Positions 53,030 through 62,451 of a DNA stretch of 64,000 nt are shown here, one piece after another. The stretch's first letter is position 1; each line of letters begins with the position of its first letter. A model generated the notes under the pieces. The model did not search any database and was not told where the DNA came from. It saw only the letters and a program-made list of their open reading frames with translations. Made by a program: the position numbers and the translations under genes. This DNA is from Prevotella sp. (lineage in GTDB: Bacteria; Bacteroidota; Bacteroidia; Bacteroidales; Bacteroidaceae), in assembly GCA_017617615.1 (NCBI GenBank), contig JAFZVV010000009.1, forward strand, positions 1-64,000, given 5' to 3'.

Positions 53030-53455
53030 ATGTTTTACTATTTATTCGTAATTCTTATCGTCATCGCCTCGTTGCTGATGATTGGTATCGTTCTGATTCA
53101 AGAGTCAAAAGGTGGCGGTCTGTCGTCGAACTTCTCTGCCGGCAACCAACTCGCCGGTGTGCGCAAGACTACCGACTTCATCGAGAAAGCCACATGGGGC
53201 CTTGCCATCGCCATGGTGGTGCTGAGCGTGCTCTGCGCCTACTTCGCCCCCACTGCAGTGACCGAGCAGAGTGCCGTAGAGGCCACTACCACCAACCCGC
53301 TGACCAACCCTACCACCCAGCAAAACTTCGGTGTCACCCAGCAGGCTCCCGCTGCTGAAGGTCAGGCTGCCCCTGCTGCAGAAGGCCAGGCTGCCCCCGC
53401 TGCTCCCGCTGCTGATGCAGCACCTGCCGCTCCCGCTGCTGATGCCCAGAAATAA
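53030..53455 (+). CDS. secG: Preprotein translocase subunit SecG
   Basis: SecG helps protein export through SecYEG. The 141-residue protein has two membrane helices (VILIVIASLLMIGIVLIQ, residues 7-24, and WGLAIAMVVLSVLCAYF, about 56-72) with the conserved loop QESKGGGLSSNF between them. After the second helix the tail is unusually long and Ala/Pro-rich (repeats of AAPAAEGQ), as is common in Bacteroidota. It starts 9 bp after the TPR-like gene. Confidence 0.9.
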   Translation: MFYYLFVILIVIASLLMIGIVLIQESKGGGLSSNFSAGNQLAGVRKTTDFIEKATWGLAIAMVVLSVLCAYFAPTAVTEQSAVEATTTNPLTNPTTQQNFGVTQQAPAAEGQAAPAAEGQAAPAAPAADAAPAAPAADAQK

Positions 53456-53547
53456 AAACAGGCGGATTAAAAAACCGCTTAAAAATTTGGCGATTAGAAA
53501 TAATTCGTTTATCTTTGCACCCGCTTTTTAACCGAAAGCGGAACATG

Positions 53548-53621
53548 GTGCCCGTAGTTCAGTTGGTTAGAGCGTCAGATTGTGGTTCTGAATGTCGGGG
53601 GTTCGAGTCCCCCCGGGCACA
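53548..53621 (+). tRNA. tRNA-His (GTG)
   Basis: A complete cloverleaf: acceptor GTGCCCG with CGGGCAC, D arm GTTC/GAGC, anticodon stem TCAGA/TCTGA with loop TTGTGGT giving anticodon GTG, and T arm GGGGG/CCCCC. No CCA is encoded. An extra G at 53547 may supply the -1 base of tRNA-His. Confidence 0.93.
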
Positions 53622-53633
53622 CATGAAAGCGAA

Positions 53634-53664
53634 GGTCCTGCAAATGCTTGCAGGGCCTTTTTCT
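53634..53664 (+). terminator. Terminator after tRNA-His
   Basis: GGTCCTGCAA (53634-53643) pairs with TTGCAGGGCC (53648-53657), one G-U, followed by TTTTT. Confidence 0.8.
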
Positions 53665-53736
53665 ATAAAAGATATGACTTTGTAACCTGACAAAGACTTT
53701 CTAAAAACAGGAAACCAAAATCAAAAACATTACTAT

Positions 53737-55758
53737 ATGAGAAAAGTTATCCTATTAGCAGCCCTGGCATGCGCTGCGTTTTCCGCTAATGCCCAAGGCA
53801 CTTCGGGCATCGACCCCAAGAACCTCGACACCACGGTACGCCCCGGCGACGACTTCTTCCAGTATGCCGCAGGAGGCTGGATGGCCACCCATCCCCTCGA
53901 TGACGAGCATTCCGAGAACGATGCCTTCACCGTACTCTACGAGAAGAGTCAGGAAGACATTCGTGCGCTGATCATGGAATACGCCTCCACGCCCCAGCCC
54001 CAGGGCTCGCTCGGTCAGAAAATCGGTTCCCTCTACAACCTGATGATGGACAGCGTGCGCCTGAACCGTGAGGGCTGGGAACCCCTGAAACCCATACTCG
54101 ACCGCATTGCCGCCATCAAGGACCGCCGCGAATACCAACTCGTCACTGCCCAGCTCGACCGTCGCGGGTCGGGCACGATGATGTTCGACCTCGGCGTGGG
54201 TGCCGACCAACGCAATGCCGACCGCAACATCGTGGGGGTGAGTCAGGGCGGAATCGGTCTGGGAACCCGTGACTACTACCTGAACGATGACGAACAGACC
54301 GTCCGCATCCGTGAGGCATATCAAAACATGATCCATCGCCTCTTCGTGATGACCGGCAGCGATGAGGAAACTGCTGCCCGTAAGACCGCTGCCGTGATGG
54401 CCATAGAGACCCGTATCGCCAAGGCCAGTTACAGTCGCGTGCAGTTGCGTGATATCGACGCCAACTACCACAAGATGAGTTACAACCAACTGGTATGCGA
54501 CTTCCCCGGCATCGACTGGGGCAACATCTTCCTGGCCTCTGGCTTTCCTGCTTTCGAGTATGTGGACGTGGGGCAGCCCGAACCTATCCACGAGGTGGAG
54601 AAGATTCTCGCCGACACCCCCCTCGACGACCTGAAGGCCTACGCCGAGACAAAGGTCATCAGCGGTGCTGCCAGTAGGATGAGCGATGACTTCCGTGCCG
54701 AGGTGTTCAAGATGAGTGCTGTGATGAGCGGTGTGCAGCAGGACCGTCCGCGCTGGAAGCGCGCCGTGTCGCTGGTAAGCGGTGTGCTGGGCGAGGCCAT
54801 CGGCAAGCTCTATGTGGAGAAGCACTTCCCCGAGTCGAGCAAACAACGCATGCTCCAACTGGTGCATAACCTGCAGACAGCCCTCTCGCAGCGCATCGAC
54901 GAAGCCACCTGGATGAGTGCCGAGACGAAGGCCCAGGCCAAGGACAAACTCGACAACTTCATCGTGAAGATTGGCTATCCCGACAAGTGGAAAGACTATA
55001 GTGGCCTGCAGGTAGACGAAAGCCTGTCGCTCTATGAGAACATCGCCAACATCTCAGAGTTCATGATGATGGACGAATTGAGCCGTAAAGTGAACAAGCC
55101 TGTGGACAAGATGGAATGGCTGATGACGCCCCAGACCATCAACGCCTACTACAACCCCACCACCAACGAAATCTGCTTTCCTGCCGCCATCCTCCAGCCG
55201 CCCTTCTTCGACCCCAATGCCGACGATGCCGTGAACTATGGTGCCATCGGTGGCGTTATCGGGCATGAGATGAGCCATGGCTTCGACGACCAGGGGAGCC
55301 AGTTCGACAAGTATGGCAACCAGCACAACTGGTGGACGGAGCAAGACAAGAAGAACTATGAGGTGCGCACGAAGGTGCTTGAGGACTATTTCAATACGGT
55401 GGAAGCCGTTCCCGGCAAGAACATCAACGGCAAACAGACCCTTGGAGAGAACATCGGCGACAACGGCGGACTGAACATCGCCTTCCGGGCCTTCCAGAAC
55501 GCCATGAAGCAGCAACCATTGGGCATCGCCGACGGTTTCACGCCCGAACAGCGTTTCTTCCTCTCATGGGCAAGGGTATGGGCCTGCAACGCCCGTCCGG
55601 AATACGTGGAATACCTCATCACCGTAGACACCCACTCCCCCAACAAAGCCCGCGTGAATGCTGCCCTTCCCCATATCGACGCCTGGTATGACGCCTTCAA
55701 GGTGAAGCGTGGTGACCGTCTCTTCCTCCCGAAGAAGAAACGTGCGCAGATTTGGTAA
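53737..55758 (+). CDS. pepO: M13-family zinc metalloendopeptidase (PepO-like)
   Basis: A 673-residue secreted peptidase of the neprilysin family: signal peptide (to about residue 21), a large helical N-terminal domain, and the catalytic part with HEMSH (His510, Glu511, His514), the downstream GENIGDNGGLNIAF with the third zinc ligand Glu, and NAYYNPTTNEICFPA before. It probably cuts oligopeptides in the periplasm or at the surface. The C-terminus ends near KKRAQIW rather than the usual CRVW. Single gene after tRNA-His. Confidence 0.93.
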   Translation: MRKVILLAALACAAFSANAQGTSGIDPKNLDTTVRPGDDFFQYAAGGWMATHPLDDEHSENDAFTVLYEKSQEDIRALIMEYASTPQPQGSLGQKIGSLYNLMMDSVRLNREGWEPLKPILDRIAAIKDRREYQLVTAQLDRRGSGTMMFDLGVGADQRNADRNIVGVSQGGIGLGTRDYYLNDDEQTVRIREAYQNMIHRLFVMTGSDEETAARKTAAVMAIETRIAKASYSRVQLRDIDANYHKMSYNQLVCDFPGIDWGNIFLASGFPAFEYVDVGQPEPIHEVEKILADTPLDDLKAYAETKVISGAASRMSDDFRAEVFKMSAVMSGVQQDRPRWKRAVSLVSGVLGEAIGKLYVEKHFPESSKQRMLQLVHNLQTALSQRIDEATWMSAETKAQAKDKLDNFIVKIGYPDKWKDYSGLQVDESLSLYENIANISEFMMMDELSRKVNKPVDKMEWLMTPQTINAYYNPTTNEICFPAAILQPPFFDPNADDAVNYGAIGGVIGHEMSHGFDDQGSQFDKYGNQHNWWTEQDKKNYEVRTKVLEDYFNTVEAVPGKNINGKQTLGENIGDNGGLNIAFRAFQNAMKQQPLGIADGFTPEQRFFLSWARVWACNARPEYVEYLITVDTHSPNKARVNAALPHIDAWYDAFKVKRGDRLFLPKKKRAQIW

Positions 55759-55805
55759 GGTCATCTACGACCAACATGGTCATACGCGCCATCCAACGAG
55801 ATACC

Positions 55806-55851
55806 AAACGAAAATCCCTGATACTCAGTTGAGTATCAGGGATTTTCGTTT
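55806..55851. terminator. Bidirectional terminator between pepO and tRNA-Lys
   Basis: A perfect 22-bp inverted repeat (55806-55827 and 55830-55851) with AAA/TTT ends separates the convergent pepO and tRNA-Lys genes. Confidence 0.85.
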
Positions 55852-55857
55852 TACCAG

Positions 55858-55930
55858 TGATCCGCTTGGGGCTCGAACCCAAGACCCCAACATTAAAAGT
55901 GTTGTGCTCTACCAACTGAGCTAGCGGATC
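55858..55930 (-). tRNA. tRNA-Lys (TTT)
   Basis: Cloverleaf on the minus strand: acceptor GATCCGC with GCGGATC, D arm GCTC/GAGC, anticodon stem CAACA/TGTTG with loop CTTTTAA giving anticodon TTT, T arm CTTGG/CCAAG. No CCA is encoded. Confidence 0.93.
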
Positions 55931-56043
55931 TCCGTTTCATTAAAAGCGAGTGCAAAGGTAGTATATTTTTCAATAACTGCCAAATTTATTTTTCCTTTTT
56001 TTGTGGACAAGTGATGAAAACACCTTTTTTCAGGGCTTTTCCA

Positions 56044-57285
56044 TCACTCCACACCAGAAGTGACGTCTTCATTGACATCATCCTTACTCCTCTTACTGGA
56101 GAGACCTGCGTCACTTGCCAAGAGCAGTGCTTTTGGTGGAAAGACCTCGTTGGGCGTGAGGCCATCGGGCGGCAGGCCGTCGCCGTCAATAGGTCCGTCG
56201 GGTGGGTCATCCCCTTCCTCCTCTTCCTTGGTGACATAACGCTGGTAATAGGCGATGAGCAGCGTGGTGAGCGGCAGGGCGATGATGAGTCCGATGAAGC
56301 CGAGCAGAGCTCCCCACACCGACAACGACAGCAGGAGAATGGCGGGGTTAAGTCCCATCGCCGACCCCATGATCTTGGGTGTCGTGACCATGTCGGTGAT
56401 GATTTGCACGATGATGAAGACGAGCACAGCCATACCAAAAATCACCCAGAAATTCTGTCCGGTATCCGCTGCCTTAAGCAAGGCGAGGAATGCCGTTGGG
56501 ATGAGTGCGAAGGTATGGAGGTAGGGCACGAGGTCCATGATGCCGATGAGTATGCCCATGCCTATGGCCATGGGGAAGTCGATGATGGTGAATCCGATGC
56601 AGAACATGATGCCCATGCAGAGCGCCACGAGTCCCTGTCCGCGGATGTAGTTGTTGAGTTCGCGCTCCACGTCGACCATGAGCGACATCCAGAATGGTCT
56701 TGACTTTTTCGGGAAGATTTTCACCCAGTTGTTGGTGAGGTATTCGTAGTCGAGGAGGATGAAGAACATATACAACAAGGCGATACACGAGGCAACGATG
56801 CTGATGACGACATTCGCCGTCTTCCCCACGAAGGAGAACAAGCGTGGCATGGTGATTTTGAGTGTCTCGATGAAGTCGCGGCTCTGGAAGAACTCCATCA
56901 CGCGGTCGCGGTTCTGGTTGAGCCAGTCGTGTATCATGGCCGAGAAGTCGCCCTTTGCCGACTGCTGGTTGAGGTATTTCATCAGCACGACCCCCAGTCG
57001 TTCGAACTGCTCTATCATTGGCGGGATGATGAAATAGAACACCACTGCCAAGATGATGGTCACCCCCAGCATGGTGACTACGATGGCCAGCGGTCGTGTG
57101 GGCACATGGAGCCGGTATTGCACGAATTTCACGGCAGGATAGAGCAAGTAGGCCAGCAGCCATCCCACGAAGAACGGCAGCAACACCTTTCCAAGCAAGT
57201 TGAACAGGTATAAGATGCCGATGACAATCACGGCAATGATTGTCCACCGAGCCAACCTGTCGAATGTAATTTTTCCCTCAAGCAT
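56044..57285 (-). CDS. AI-2E family permease (PerM-like)
   Basis: A 413-residue membrane protein of the AI-2E/PerM family, with about eight membrane segments (for example VIVIGILYLFNLLGKVLLPFFVGWLLAYL and the C-terminal LLSLSVWGALLGFIGLIIALPLTTL). The hydrophilic stretch at about 70-150 is typical. The name AI-2E is historical; substrates are unproven and range from autoinducer-2 to sodium/proton exchange. The C-terminal 65 residues are acidic and hydrophilic. tdk lies 32 bp upstream on the same strand, so they may be co-transcribed. Confidence 0.85.
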   Translation of the reverse strand: MLEGKITFDRLARWTIIAVIVIGILYLFNLLGKVLLPFFVGWLLAYLLYPAVKFVQYRLHVPTRPLAIVVTMLGVTIILAVVFYFIIPPMIEQFERLGVVLMKYLNQQSAKGDFSAMIHDWLNQNRDRVMEFFQSRDFIETLKITMPRLFSFVGKTANVVISIVASCIALLYMFFILLDYEYLTNNWVKIFPKKSRPFWMSLMVDVERELNNYIRGQGLVALCMGIMFCIGFTIIDFPMAIGMGILIGIMDLVPYLHTFALIPTAFLALLKAADTGQNFWVIFGMAVLVFIIVQIITDMVTTPKIMGSAMGLNPAILLLSLSVWGALLGFIGLIIALPLTTLLIAYYQRYVTKEEEEGDDPPDGPIDGDGLPPDGLTPNEVFPPKALLLASDAGLSSKRSKDDVNEDVTSGVE

Positions 57286-57317
57286 AAAAAGGGGTACTAA
57301 TTAATAATACATAAAAA

Positions 57318-57893
57318 TCATCCCTCCACTGCCTTGCGATAGCATTCGCGGCAGAGCGGTTCGTATTGTGCTTTCTCGCCCAGGAGCACCCGTTTGTCAT
57401 CATTCACTAAGCGATGGCTGACATATGCCAGCGCCCCGCACCTCACGCAGATGGCGTGAACCTTGGTCACTTCGTCGGCAATGGCGCATAGTGCCGGCAT
57501 CGGTCCGAAGGGCTTTCCCCGGAAGTCCATGTCGAGTCCGGCGATGATTACCCTCACGCCCCTGTTTGCCAGTTGATTGCACACGTCAACGAGTCCGTCG
57601 TCGAGGAACTGTGCCTCATCGATGCCCACGACGTCGATGTCCGACGAGAGCAGGAGAATGGTTCCCGATGTATCGACGGGAGTGCTGACGATGGAGTTGC
57701 GGTCGTGGCTCACTACCTCTTCATCGGAGTATCTGGTGTCGATGGCGGGCTTGAATATCTCCACCCGCTGTTTGGCAAACACAGCGCGCTTGACACGCCG
57801 GATGAGTTCCTCGGTTTTCCCCGAGAACATCGATCCGCACACCACTTCTATTCTTCCGGGCCGGTGCAGTTCCCCTATAGCATTGTCGGTCAT
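57318..57893 (-). CDS. tdk: Thymidine kinase
   Basis: Thymidine kinase phosphorylates thymidine with ATP in the salvage pathway. The 191-residue protein has the P-loop [14 protein letters not shown] (about residue 19), the [12 protein letters not shown] segment and a zinc ribbon ([14 protein letters not shown]). The start at 57893 (MTDNAIGEL) was preferred to an upstream ATG at 57935 because the -7 box TATTTTTGC (57901-57909) lies just before it. The mRNA may be nearly leaderless. Confidence 0.92.
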   Translation of the reverse strand: MTDNAIGELHRPGRIEVVCGSMFSGKTEELIRRVKRAVFAKQRVEIFKPAIDTRYSDEEVVSHDRNSIVSTPVDTSGTILLLSSDIDVVGIDEAQFLDDGLVDVCNQLANRGVRVIIAGLDMDFRGKPFGPMPALCAIADEVTKVHAICVRCGALAYVSHRLVNDDKRVLLGEKAQYEPLCRECYRKAVEG

Positions 57894-57900
57894 GATGATT

Positions 57901-57932
57901 GCAAAAATACGAAGATTATGTGAACTGACCAA
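57901..57932 (-). promoter_or_regulatory. Promoter of tdk
   Basis: TTG (57930-57932), 20 bp, TATTTTTGC (57901-57909). The ATG follows 8 bp after the -7 box. Confidence 0.75.
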
Positions 57933-57977
57933 CAATAGAATGCAAAATGTTACTAAAATGTAAAATTGGCTGAATTA

Positions 57978-58010
57978 TTTTGCCATTTCTGCGAATTGGT
58001 GTATATTTGC
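57978..58010 (+). promoter_or_regulatory. Promoter of rsmI
   Basis: TTTTG (57978-57982), 19 bp, TATATTTGC (58002-58010), then only 7 bp to the ATG at 58018. Divergent from the tdk promoter. Confidence 0.8.
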
Positions 58011-58017
58011 GCCAATT

Positions 58018-58716
58018 ATGGGCATACTGTATATCGTTCCCACCCCCGTAGGTAACCTGGAAGACATCACGCTCAGGGCCCTCAGGGTGCTGAAGGAGGC
58101 AGACTTGATACTGGCGGAAGACACCCGCACGACGGGTTTGCTGCTGAAGCACTACGACATCCACAACCAGTTGCTCTCGCACCATAAGTTCAACGAGCAC
58201 GGCACTTCTGCAGGCATTGTGGAGCGCCTGCGGTCGGGACAGACGATAGCGTTGGTGAGCGATGCCGGCACACCGGGAATCAGCGACCCGGGATTTTTCC
58301 TGATCAGGGAGGCGGTGGCTGCCGGCATAGAGGTGCAATGCCTGCCAGGTGCCACGGCATTCGTCCCGGCGCTGGTGAGTTCGGGCCTTCCCGACGACCG
58401 TTTCTGCTTTGAGGGCTTCCTTCCCCAGAAGAAAGGGCGCCAGACACGTTTGTCGTCGTTGGCTGCCGAGCAGCGCACGATGGTTTTCTACGAGTCGCCC
58501 TACCGTCTGGTGAAGACCCTTACCCAATTGTCGGAAGTGCTGGGAGGTGACCGTAGAGCCTGTGTCGCGCGTGAAATCAGCAAGTTGCATGAGGAGTGCA
58601 GGCGCGGCACATTGTCGGAGTTGGTCGCCCACTTCACGTCTACCCCACCCCGTGGTGAGATTGTGCTTATCGTATCGGGCAGCGATGCCAAGAGCCACCA
58701 TGCCCCAGAAGTTTGA
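58018..58716 (+). CDS. rsmI: 16S rRNA (cytidine1402-2'-O)-methyltransferase
   Basis: RsmI methylates the ribose of C1402 in 16S rRNA. The 232-residue SAM-dependent enzyme of the tetrapyrrole methylase fold has PTPVGNLEDITLRALRVLKE (about residue 6), EDTRTTGLLLKHY (about 35) and SDAGTPGISDPG (about 80), and the VFYESPYRLVKTL segment. Length is normal. The coiled-coil lipoprotein gene follows after 24 bp. Confidence 0.93.
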   Translation: MGILYIVPTPVGNLEDITLRALRVLKEADLILAEDTRTTGLLLKHYDIHNQLLSHHKFNEHGTSAGIVERLRSGQTIALVSDAGTPGISDPGFFLIREAVAAGIEVQCLPGATAFVPALVSSGLPDDRFCFEGFLPQKKGRQTRLSSLAAEQRTMVFYESPYRLVKTLTQLSEVLGGDRRACVAREISKLHEECRRGTLSELVAHFTSTPPRGEIVLIVSGSDAKSHHAPEV

Positions 58717-58740
58717 ACCCATTTTAAAACGTAGAATAAA

Positions 58741-59610
58741 ATGAAGAAAGTACTGTTTTTTGCCATTTGCGCGCTGATGGTCGTTGGCTGCCAGGAAGAG
58801 AAGAAAGAGCCTGTAGCCGTCGTACCCGACCAAAGCGCATTGGTAGACTCGCTTCAGCAGGTGATAGAAGGCCGTGACAGCGAGATCAACGAAATCATGT
58901 CGACATTGAACCAGATTCAGGAAGGTTTCCGTCTGATTACCGAGGCCGAAGGGCGTGTGACACTTGCCAAAAACGGTGAGGGCAGCGACAAGGCCGCGAA
59001 AATCAAGAGCGACATCGAGTTTATCCAGAACAAGATGAAGACCAACCGTGAGATGATTGAGAAGTTGCGTACCCAGCTCAACGAAAGCACCATCAAGGGC
59101 AATGAGCTGAAGCAGACATTGGAGAACACGATTGCGAGTTTCCAGCGTCAGATTGCCGAAAAAGACCGCCAGTTGAGTGAGCTCCAGTCGGCTCTTGAGG
59201 CCAAGGACATCCATATCACCCAGTTGGACCAGCGTATTGACAACCTGCACAACGACGTGACCGACCTGCAGACGGAGAGTTCACAGAAGTCGAAGACCAT
59301 CAGCGAGCAAGACAAGCAGTTGAATACCGCGTATTATGTCTTTGGCACGAAGAGCGAGCTGAAGGAACAGCACATCGTCGAGAAGAACGAGGTGTTGCGT
59401 GAGAACTTCAACAAGAACTATTTCACGAAGATAGATATTCGCACCGAGCGCTCCATTCCCCTCTACTCGAAGTCGGCGAAGGTGCTTACCCACCACCCAG
59501 CCAGTTCCTATCGTCTTGAAACAGACGCCAACAAGAACTACACGCTCCGTATCCTTGACCCCAATCAGTTCTGGAGCACCAGCAAATACCTGGTTATCCT
59601 GGTGAAATAA
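58741..59610 (+). CDS. Coiled-coil lipoprotein of unknown function
   Basis: A 289-residue protein with a lipoprotein signal (MKKVLFFAICALMVVGCQEE, Cys17) and, after an acidic linker, a long predicted coiled coil (about 35-190) rich in Glu, Gln and Lys (IEGRDSEINEIMSTLNQIQE, ENTIASFQRQIAEKDRQLSE). The C-terminal 95 residues (KIDIRTERSIPLYSKSAKVL...VLVK) look beta-rich. No enzymatic motif. It is probably anchored to a membrane and may bridge envelope layers. It follows rsmI and ends in a terminator. Confidence 0.72.
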   Translation: MKKVLFFAICALMVVGCQEEKKEPVAVVPDQSALVDSLQQVIEGRDSEINEIMSTLNQIQEGFRLITEAEGRVTLAKNGEGSDKAAKIKSDIEFIQNKMKTNREMIEKLRTQLNESTIKGNELKQTLENTIASFQRQIAEKDRQLSELQSALEAKDIHITQLDQRIDNLHNDVTDLQTESSQKSKTISEQDKQLNTAYYVFGTKSELKEQHIVEKNEVLRENFNKNYFTKIDIRTERSIPLYSKSAKVLTHHPASSYRLETDANKNYTLRILDPNQFWSTSKYLVILVK

Positions 59611-59650
59611 CGCAAGCCGACGGAAATATCCGTTATGCGAATGATATAGA

Positions 59651-59686
59651 AATCCCCCGTGCTGACATGACAGCACGGGGGATTTT
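59651..59686. terminator. Terminator between two convergent genes
   Basis: AATCCCCCGTGCTG (59651-59664) pairs with 59671-59684, followed by TTT. It can end both the lipoprotein and the DUF2207-like transcripts. Confidence 0.8.
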
Positions 59687-59703
59687 TCGATGACGTTCCA
59701 GGA

Positions 59704-62451
59704 TTATCTATAGCCGCTTCCGCCACCACCGCCGCTTCCGCCGCCGCCACTGTAAGAGGAACTTCCGCCACCACCCGAACTGCTGTGGTAATCGTGTGAA
59801 GCCCTGGCCTCCTTGCGCTCTTCTTCCAGTTCCTTTGGTGTCTTGTAGTGGGCAGCATAATTGAATGCCGAGTTGGCGAGCGTCGACAATGCTGCAGTGC
59901 TGGCAAGCACGTCGGGGTCGTAGAGCACATCCTTGAGCGCACCCAGCTGGCTGAAGTCGGGCATCACCTTCTTCATCTCTGCCACCACCTGGTCGGAGAT
60001 GCCGAATACGGTGGCATACACCAGGTAGTCTTTCCATAGTTTCACCTCTTCGATGGAATGCTCTCCCGCCAATGTGAAGTCCTCGAGGAATTTCTTCAGT
60101 CCGAACACCTCGCTGGTGGATTTCCTGTTGAGTCCATATATGCTCATGTTGGTGCCTTTCTCCAGCGCGCTGTTCATCTTTTGTGCCATGTCCCTCAGCG
60201 AGAGCGTGTCTTTGTGGACGAAAGCCTTCAATTCGCTTGGGTCAAGGACATGGTCCTCGCCTGCCGCCTTGCAGAGCAGCCGTTGCAGGTAGTATGCATA
60301 GTCATGAGAAGCCTTCTTCCCATTTTCCTCATTGTCAGTGGGTTCTGCCACAAGGAACCGTTTCTGCACGTTTCCTTTGGTATCGGTCACCCTCACCACA
60401 GAGAGCTGGTTGTCGTAGACCATGCGCAGGATGTATGCCCTTCGCAGCGCGTCGAGGTTTTTCCCCTTCACGGCAAAGAAAGTGCCCGCCACCTTATTGA
60501 GGTCTCCGCCCAGTGGGATGCCCCAGAACCAGTTGTCTACCCTACCCTTGAGGTTTCCGAATAGTCCGTACATCAGATTGTCTTTGTCGCACCTTTCCTT
60601 GGTGAGGATTGGAGTGGCTATGACTACCACGGGCACGAGGATACAGAGCAGTACCCATGCCAGTCCGTTCCAGAAGCTGTCGTCGCCGGACCCCATTCCG
60701 GAATGTGATGCCTTGGCGTTCTGCCGGTCCACTTCTTCTGTGTCAAGGTATTGGCTTCCCCTCAGCGCTTTCCGCTTCACCGCCTTGTAGAAAGTCTTCT
60801 TCACGGTGGTAGCGGGATGGAACATCCCCTTGTTGAATTGCACCATGACGGTCATCTTCTCCTCTGTGTCGCAGAACGGCTTTGTCGTCTCCACTTCAAT
60901 CTTTCCGCCTTCCACATGGATGGTGCCATAGTGCCCAAACGACCACACGCGCGTGTTCTCCGGCGTGAACGTCTTCCCATCGCCTTCGATGGTCACCCTC
61001 ATGTGCCTGGCATACGGACTTGCCGCCTGATAGAAGGTGAAGATAAATCCATCGTAGTCGGTGTAGGCCTTGACGAGCCGTGTGAGGGTATAACGGATAT
61101 GGTGGTCATGGTTGCCATACTCGCTGATGCCCCAGCACAGTTCGTTGCCCTCGTCGGCCTTATAGATGCCGCACTTGTAGGCTTTTTCCTGGAATGAAGC
61201 GCCCACTTTCCACGGCGTGATGTTCTCGAACTCACGGCCCTGTTCATCGGTCACCGCCAGTTCGCCGATGTCGCGCCCTTGCAGGTCGTACATCTTGATG
61301 AATCCCTCGGTGCCAGTATTGACGGTCACCTTTCTTGACTCACAGATACGGGCATTCCCCAAATCGTTGATTATCACATGGATATCATCATTATACAACT
61401 GAGCCGACACGTGGCCAGCCCACAACGACAACATCCCGATGAAGACCATGCGCAATGCCGTGCCCGTCGCTCCACCCATCTGTTCCTTTCTTGCCTTCGC
61501 CTTCAACCTGAGCAGATTGATACCCCGGCAGAGCAGTGCCAAAAGAATGACAAGCAGACACCCCAGCACGGCAGTAGTCTTCGGATAGGCTGAGATATAC
61601 TCCATGAGCACGCTCCCTCCCGACTCCGTTTTTGGCGTGTTGTCGTTCATCATGGGCGAGTGGAGTTCCGCCTCGGGAATGGCGAAGGTTGTCGGGAGAC
61701 TTATCCCGTTGTTTCCCTCGGTTTCTGCCGTCGAAGGGTCCGTAGGGTTGTCGGACATCACTGCAGCGGAAGCATTCACGCCAGCCGAAGAGGGTATCCC
61801 GTCGAAAAGTCCTGCCCTGAACGCCACGTGCAGGGGCATGCTCGAGACATTTCCTCCCTTTTTCGGTGTGACGACGAGTTGTCCGTCGCTGAGGTGATAG
61901 TCCATTTGCGGCGAAGAATGTGCGATATCGATGTCCTTGTCGGTCAGCGTTTTCTCTTTCAGGTACAGACGCACTTCTGCCGCTTGGGCGGGCGCCTGTC
62001 CTGCAAGGTTGACGAAATCATAGTCAAGCACGTCATTCCTCCCGTCGTTGTGGAGCATGTTCTTCAACGGATAGGTCACGAAATACCTCCGGCGGTTGTT
62101 GGGATCGAGTCCCCAACAGTAGTGGGCAAGATGGTCGTCGACCCATTTCCTGCCGCATTTCCCCTGTTTCTCTTTTGAGGAAACCGACGATTTCCACCAT
62201 TCGAGTCGTTGAAAATAGTTCTGTCCGTCGAATCCCACGTTCATGATGAATTTCTTCATCATGTGGCTGTCGTCGATGGGGATGAAAGCCTCGTCGGTTC
62301 CCCCTGGCGTGATGTCGCGCACCTCTGTGACGATGGCATGCTCTGCCGTCAGCTGCACGTTGACGCTGATGCGGTGGAGGACGGTCTGTGCTCCCGCCGT
62401 GATGGTCAGTGGCAACAAAGCCCATGCCAGTAAAAGCTTGGTTTTTCTCAT
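59704..62451 (-). CDS. Double-headed DUF2207-like membrane protein
   Basis: A 915-residue protein that looks like two DUF2207-type proteins in a row. First: signal peptide (MRKTKLLLAWALLPLTITAG) and extracytoplasmic domain (about 22-290). Then a membrane helix (about 293-310, TTAVLGCLLVILLALLCRG), a basic stretch, and a second signal-like hydrophobic segment (about 333-350, MVFIGMLSLWAGHVSAQ). Second: extracytoplasmic domain (about 351-600), a further membrane helix (about 627-646, LAWVLLCILVPVVVIATPIL), a long soluble region (about 660-870) and a Gly/Ser-rich end (about 885-915), a DUF2207 hallmark. Function unknown. Confidence 0.75.
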   Translation of the reverse strand: MRKTKLLLAWALLPLTITAGAQTVLHRISVNVQLTAEHAIVTEVRDITPGGTDEAFIPIDDSHMMKKFIMNVGFDGQNYFQRLEWWKSSVSSKEKQGKCGRKWVDDHLAHYCWGLDPNNRRRYFVTYPLKNMLHNDGRNDVLDYDFVNLAGQAPAQAAEVRLYLKEKTLTDKDIDIAHSSPQMDYHLSDGQLVVTPKKGGNVSSMPLHVAFRAGLFDGIPSSAGVNASAAVMSDNPTDPSTAETEGNNGISLPTTFAIPEAELHSPMMNDNTPKTESGGSVLMEYISAYPKTTAVLGCLLVILLALLCRGINLLRLKAKARKEQMGGATGTALRMVFIGMLSLWAGHVSAQLYNDDIHVIINDLGNARICESRKVTVNTGTEGFIKMYDLQGRDIGELAVTDEQGREFENITPWKVGASFQEKAYKCGIYKADEGNELCWGISEYGNHDHHIRYTLTRLVKAYTDYDGFIFTFYQAASPYARHMRVTIEGDGKTFTPENTRVWSFGHYGTIHVEGGKIEVETTKPFCDTEEKMTVMVQFNKGMFHPATTVKKTFYKAVKRKALRGSQYLDTEEVDRQNAKASHSGMGSGDDSFWNGLAWVLLCILVPVVVIATPILTKERCDKDNLMYGLFGNLKGRVDNWFWGIPLGGDLNKVAGTFFAVKGKNLDALRRAYILRMVYDNQLSVVRVTDTKGNVQKRFLVAEPTDNEENGKKASHDYAYYLQRLLCKAAGEDHVLDPSELKAFVHKDTLSLRDMAQKMNSALEKGTNMSIYGLNRKSTSEVFGLKKFLEDFTLAGEHSIEEVKLWKDYLVYATVFGISDQVVAEMKKVMPDFSQLGALKDVLYDPDVLASTAALSTLANSAFNYAAHYKTPKELEEERKEARASHDYHSSSGGGGSSSYSGGGGSGGGGGSGYR

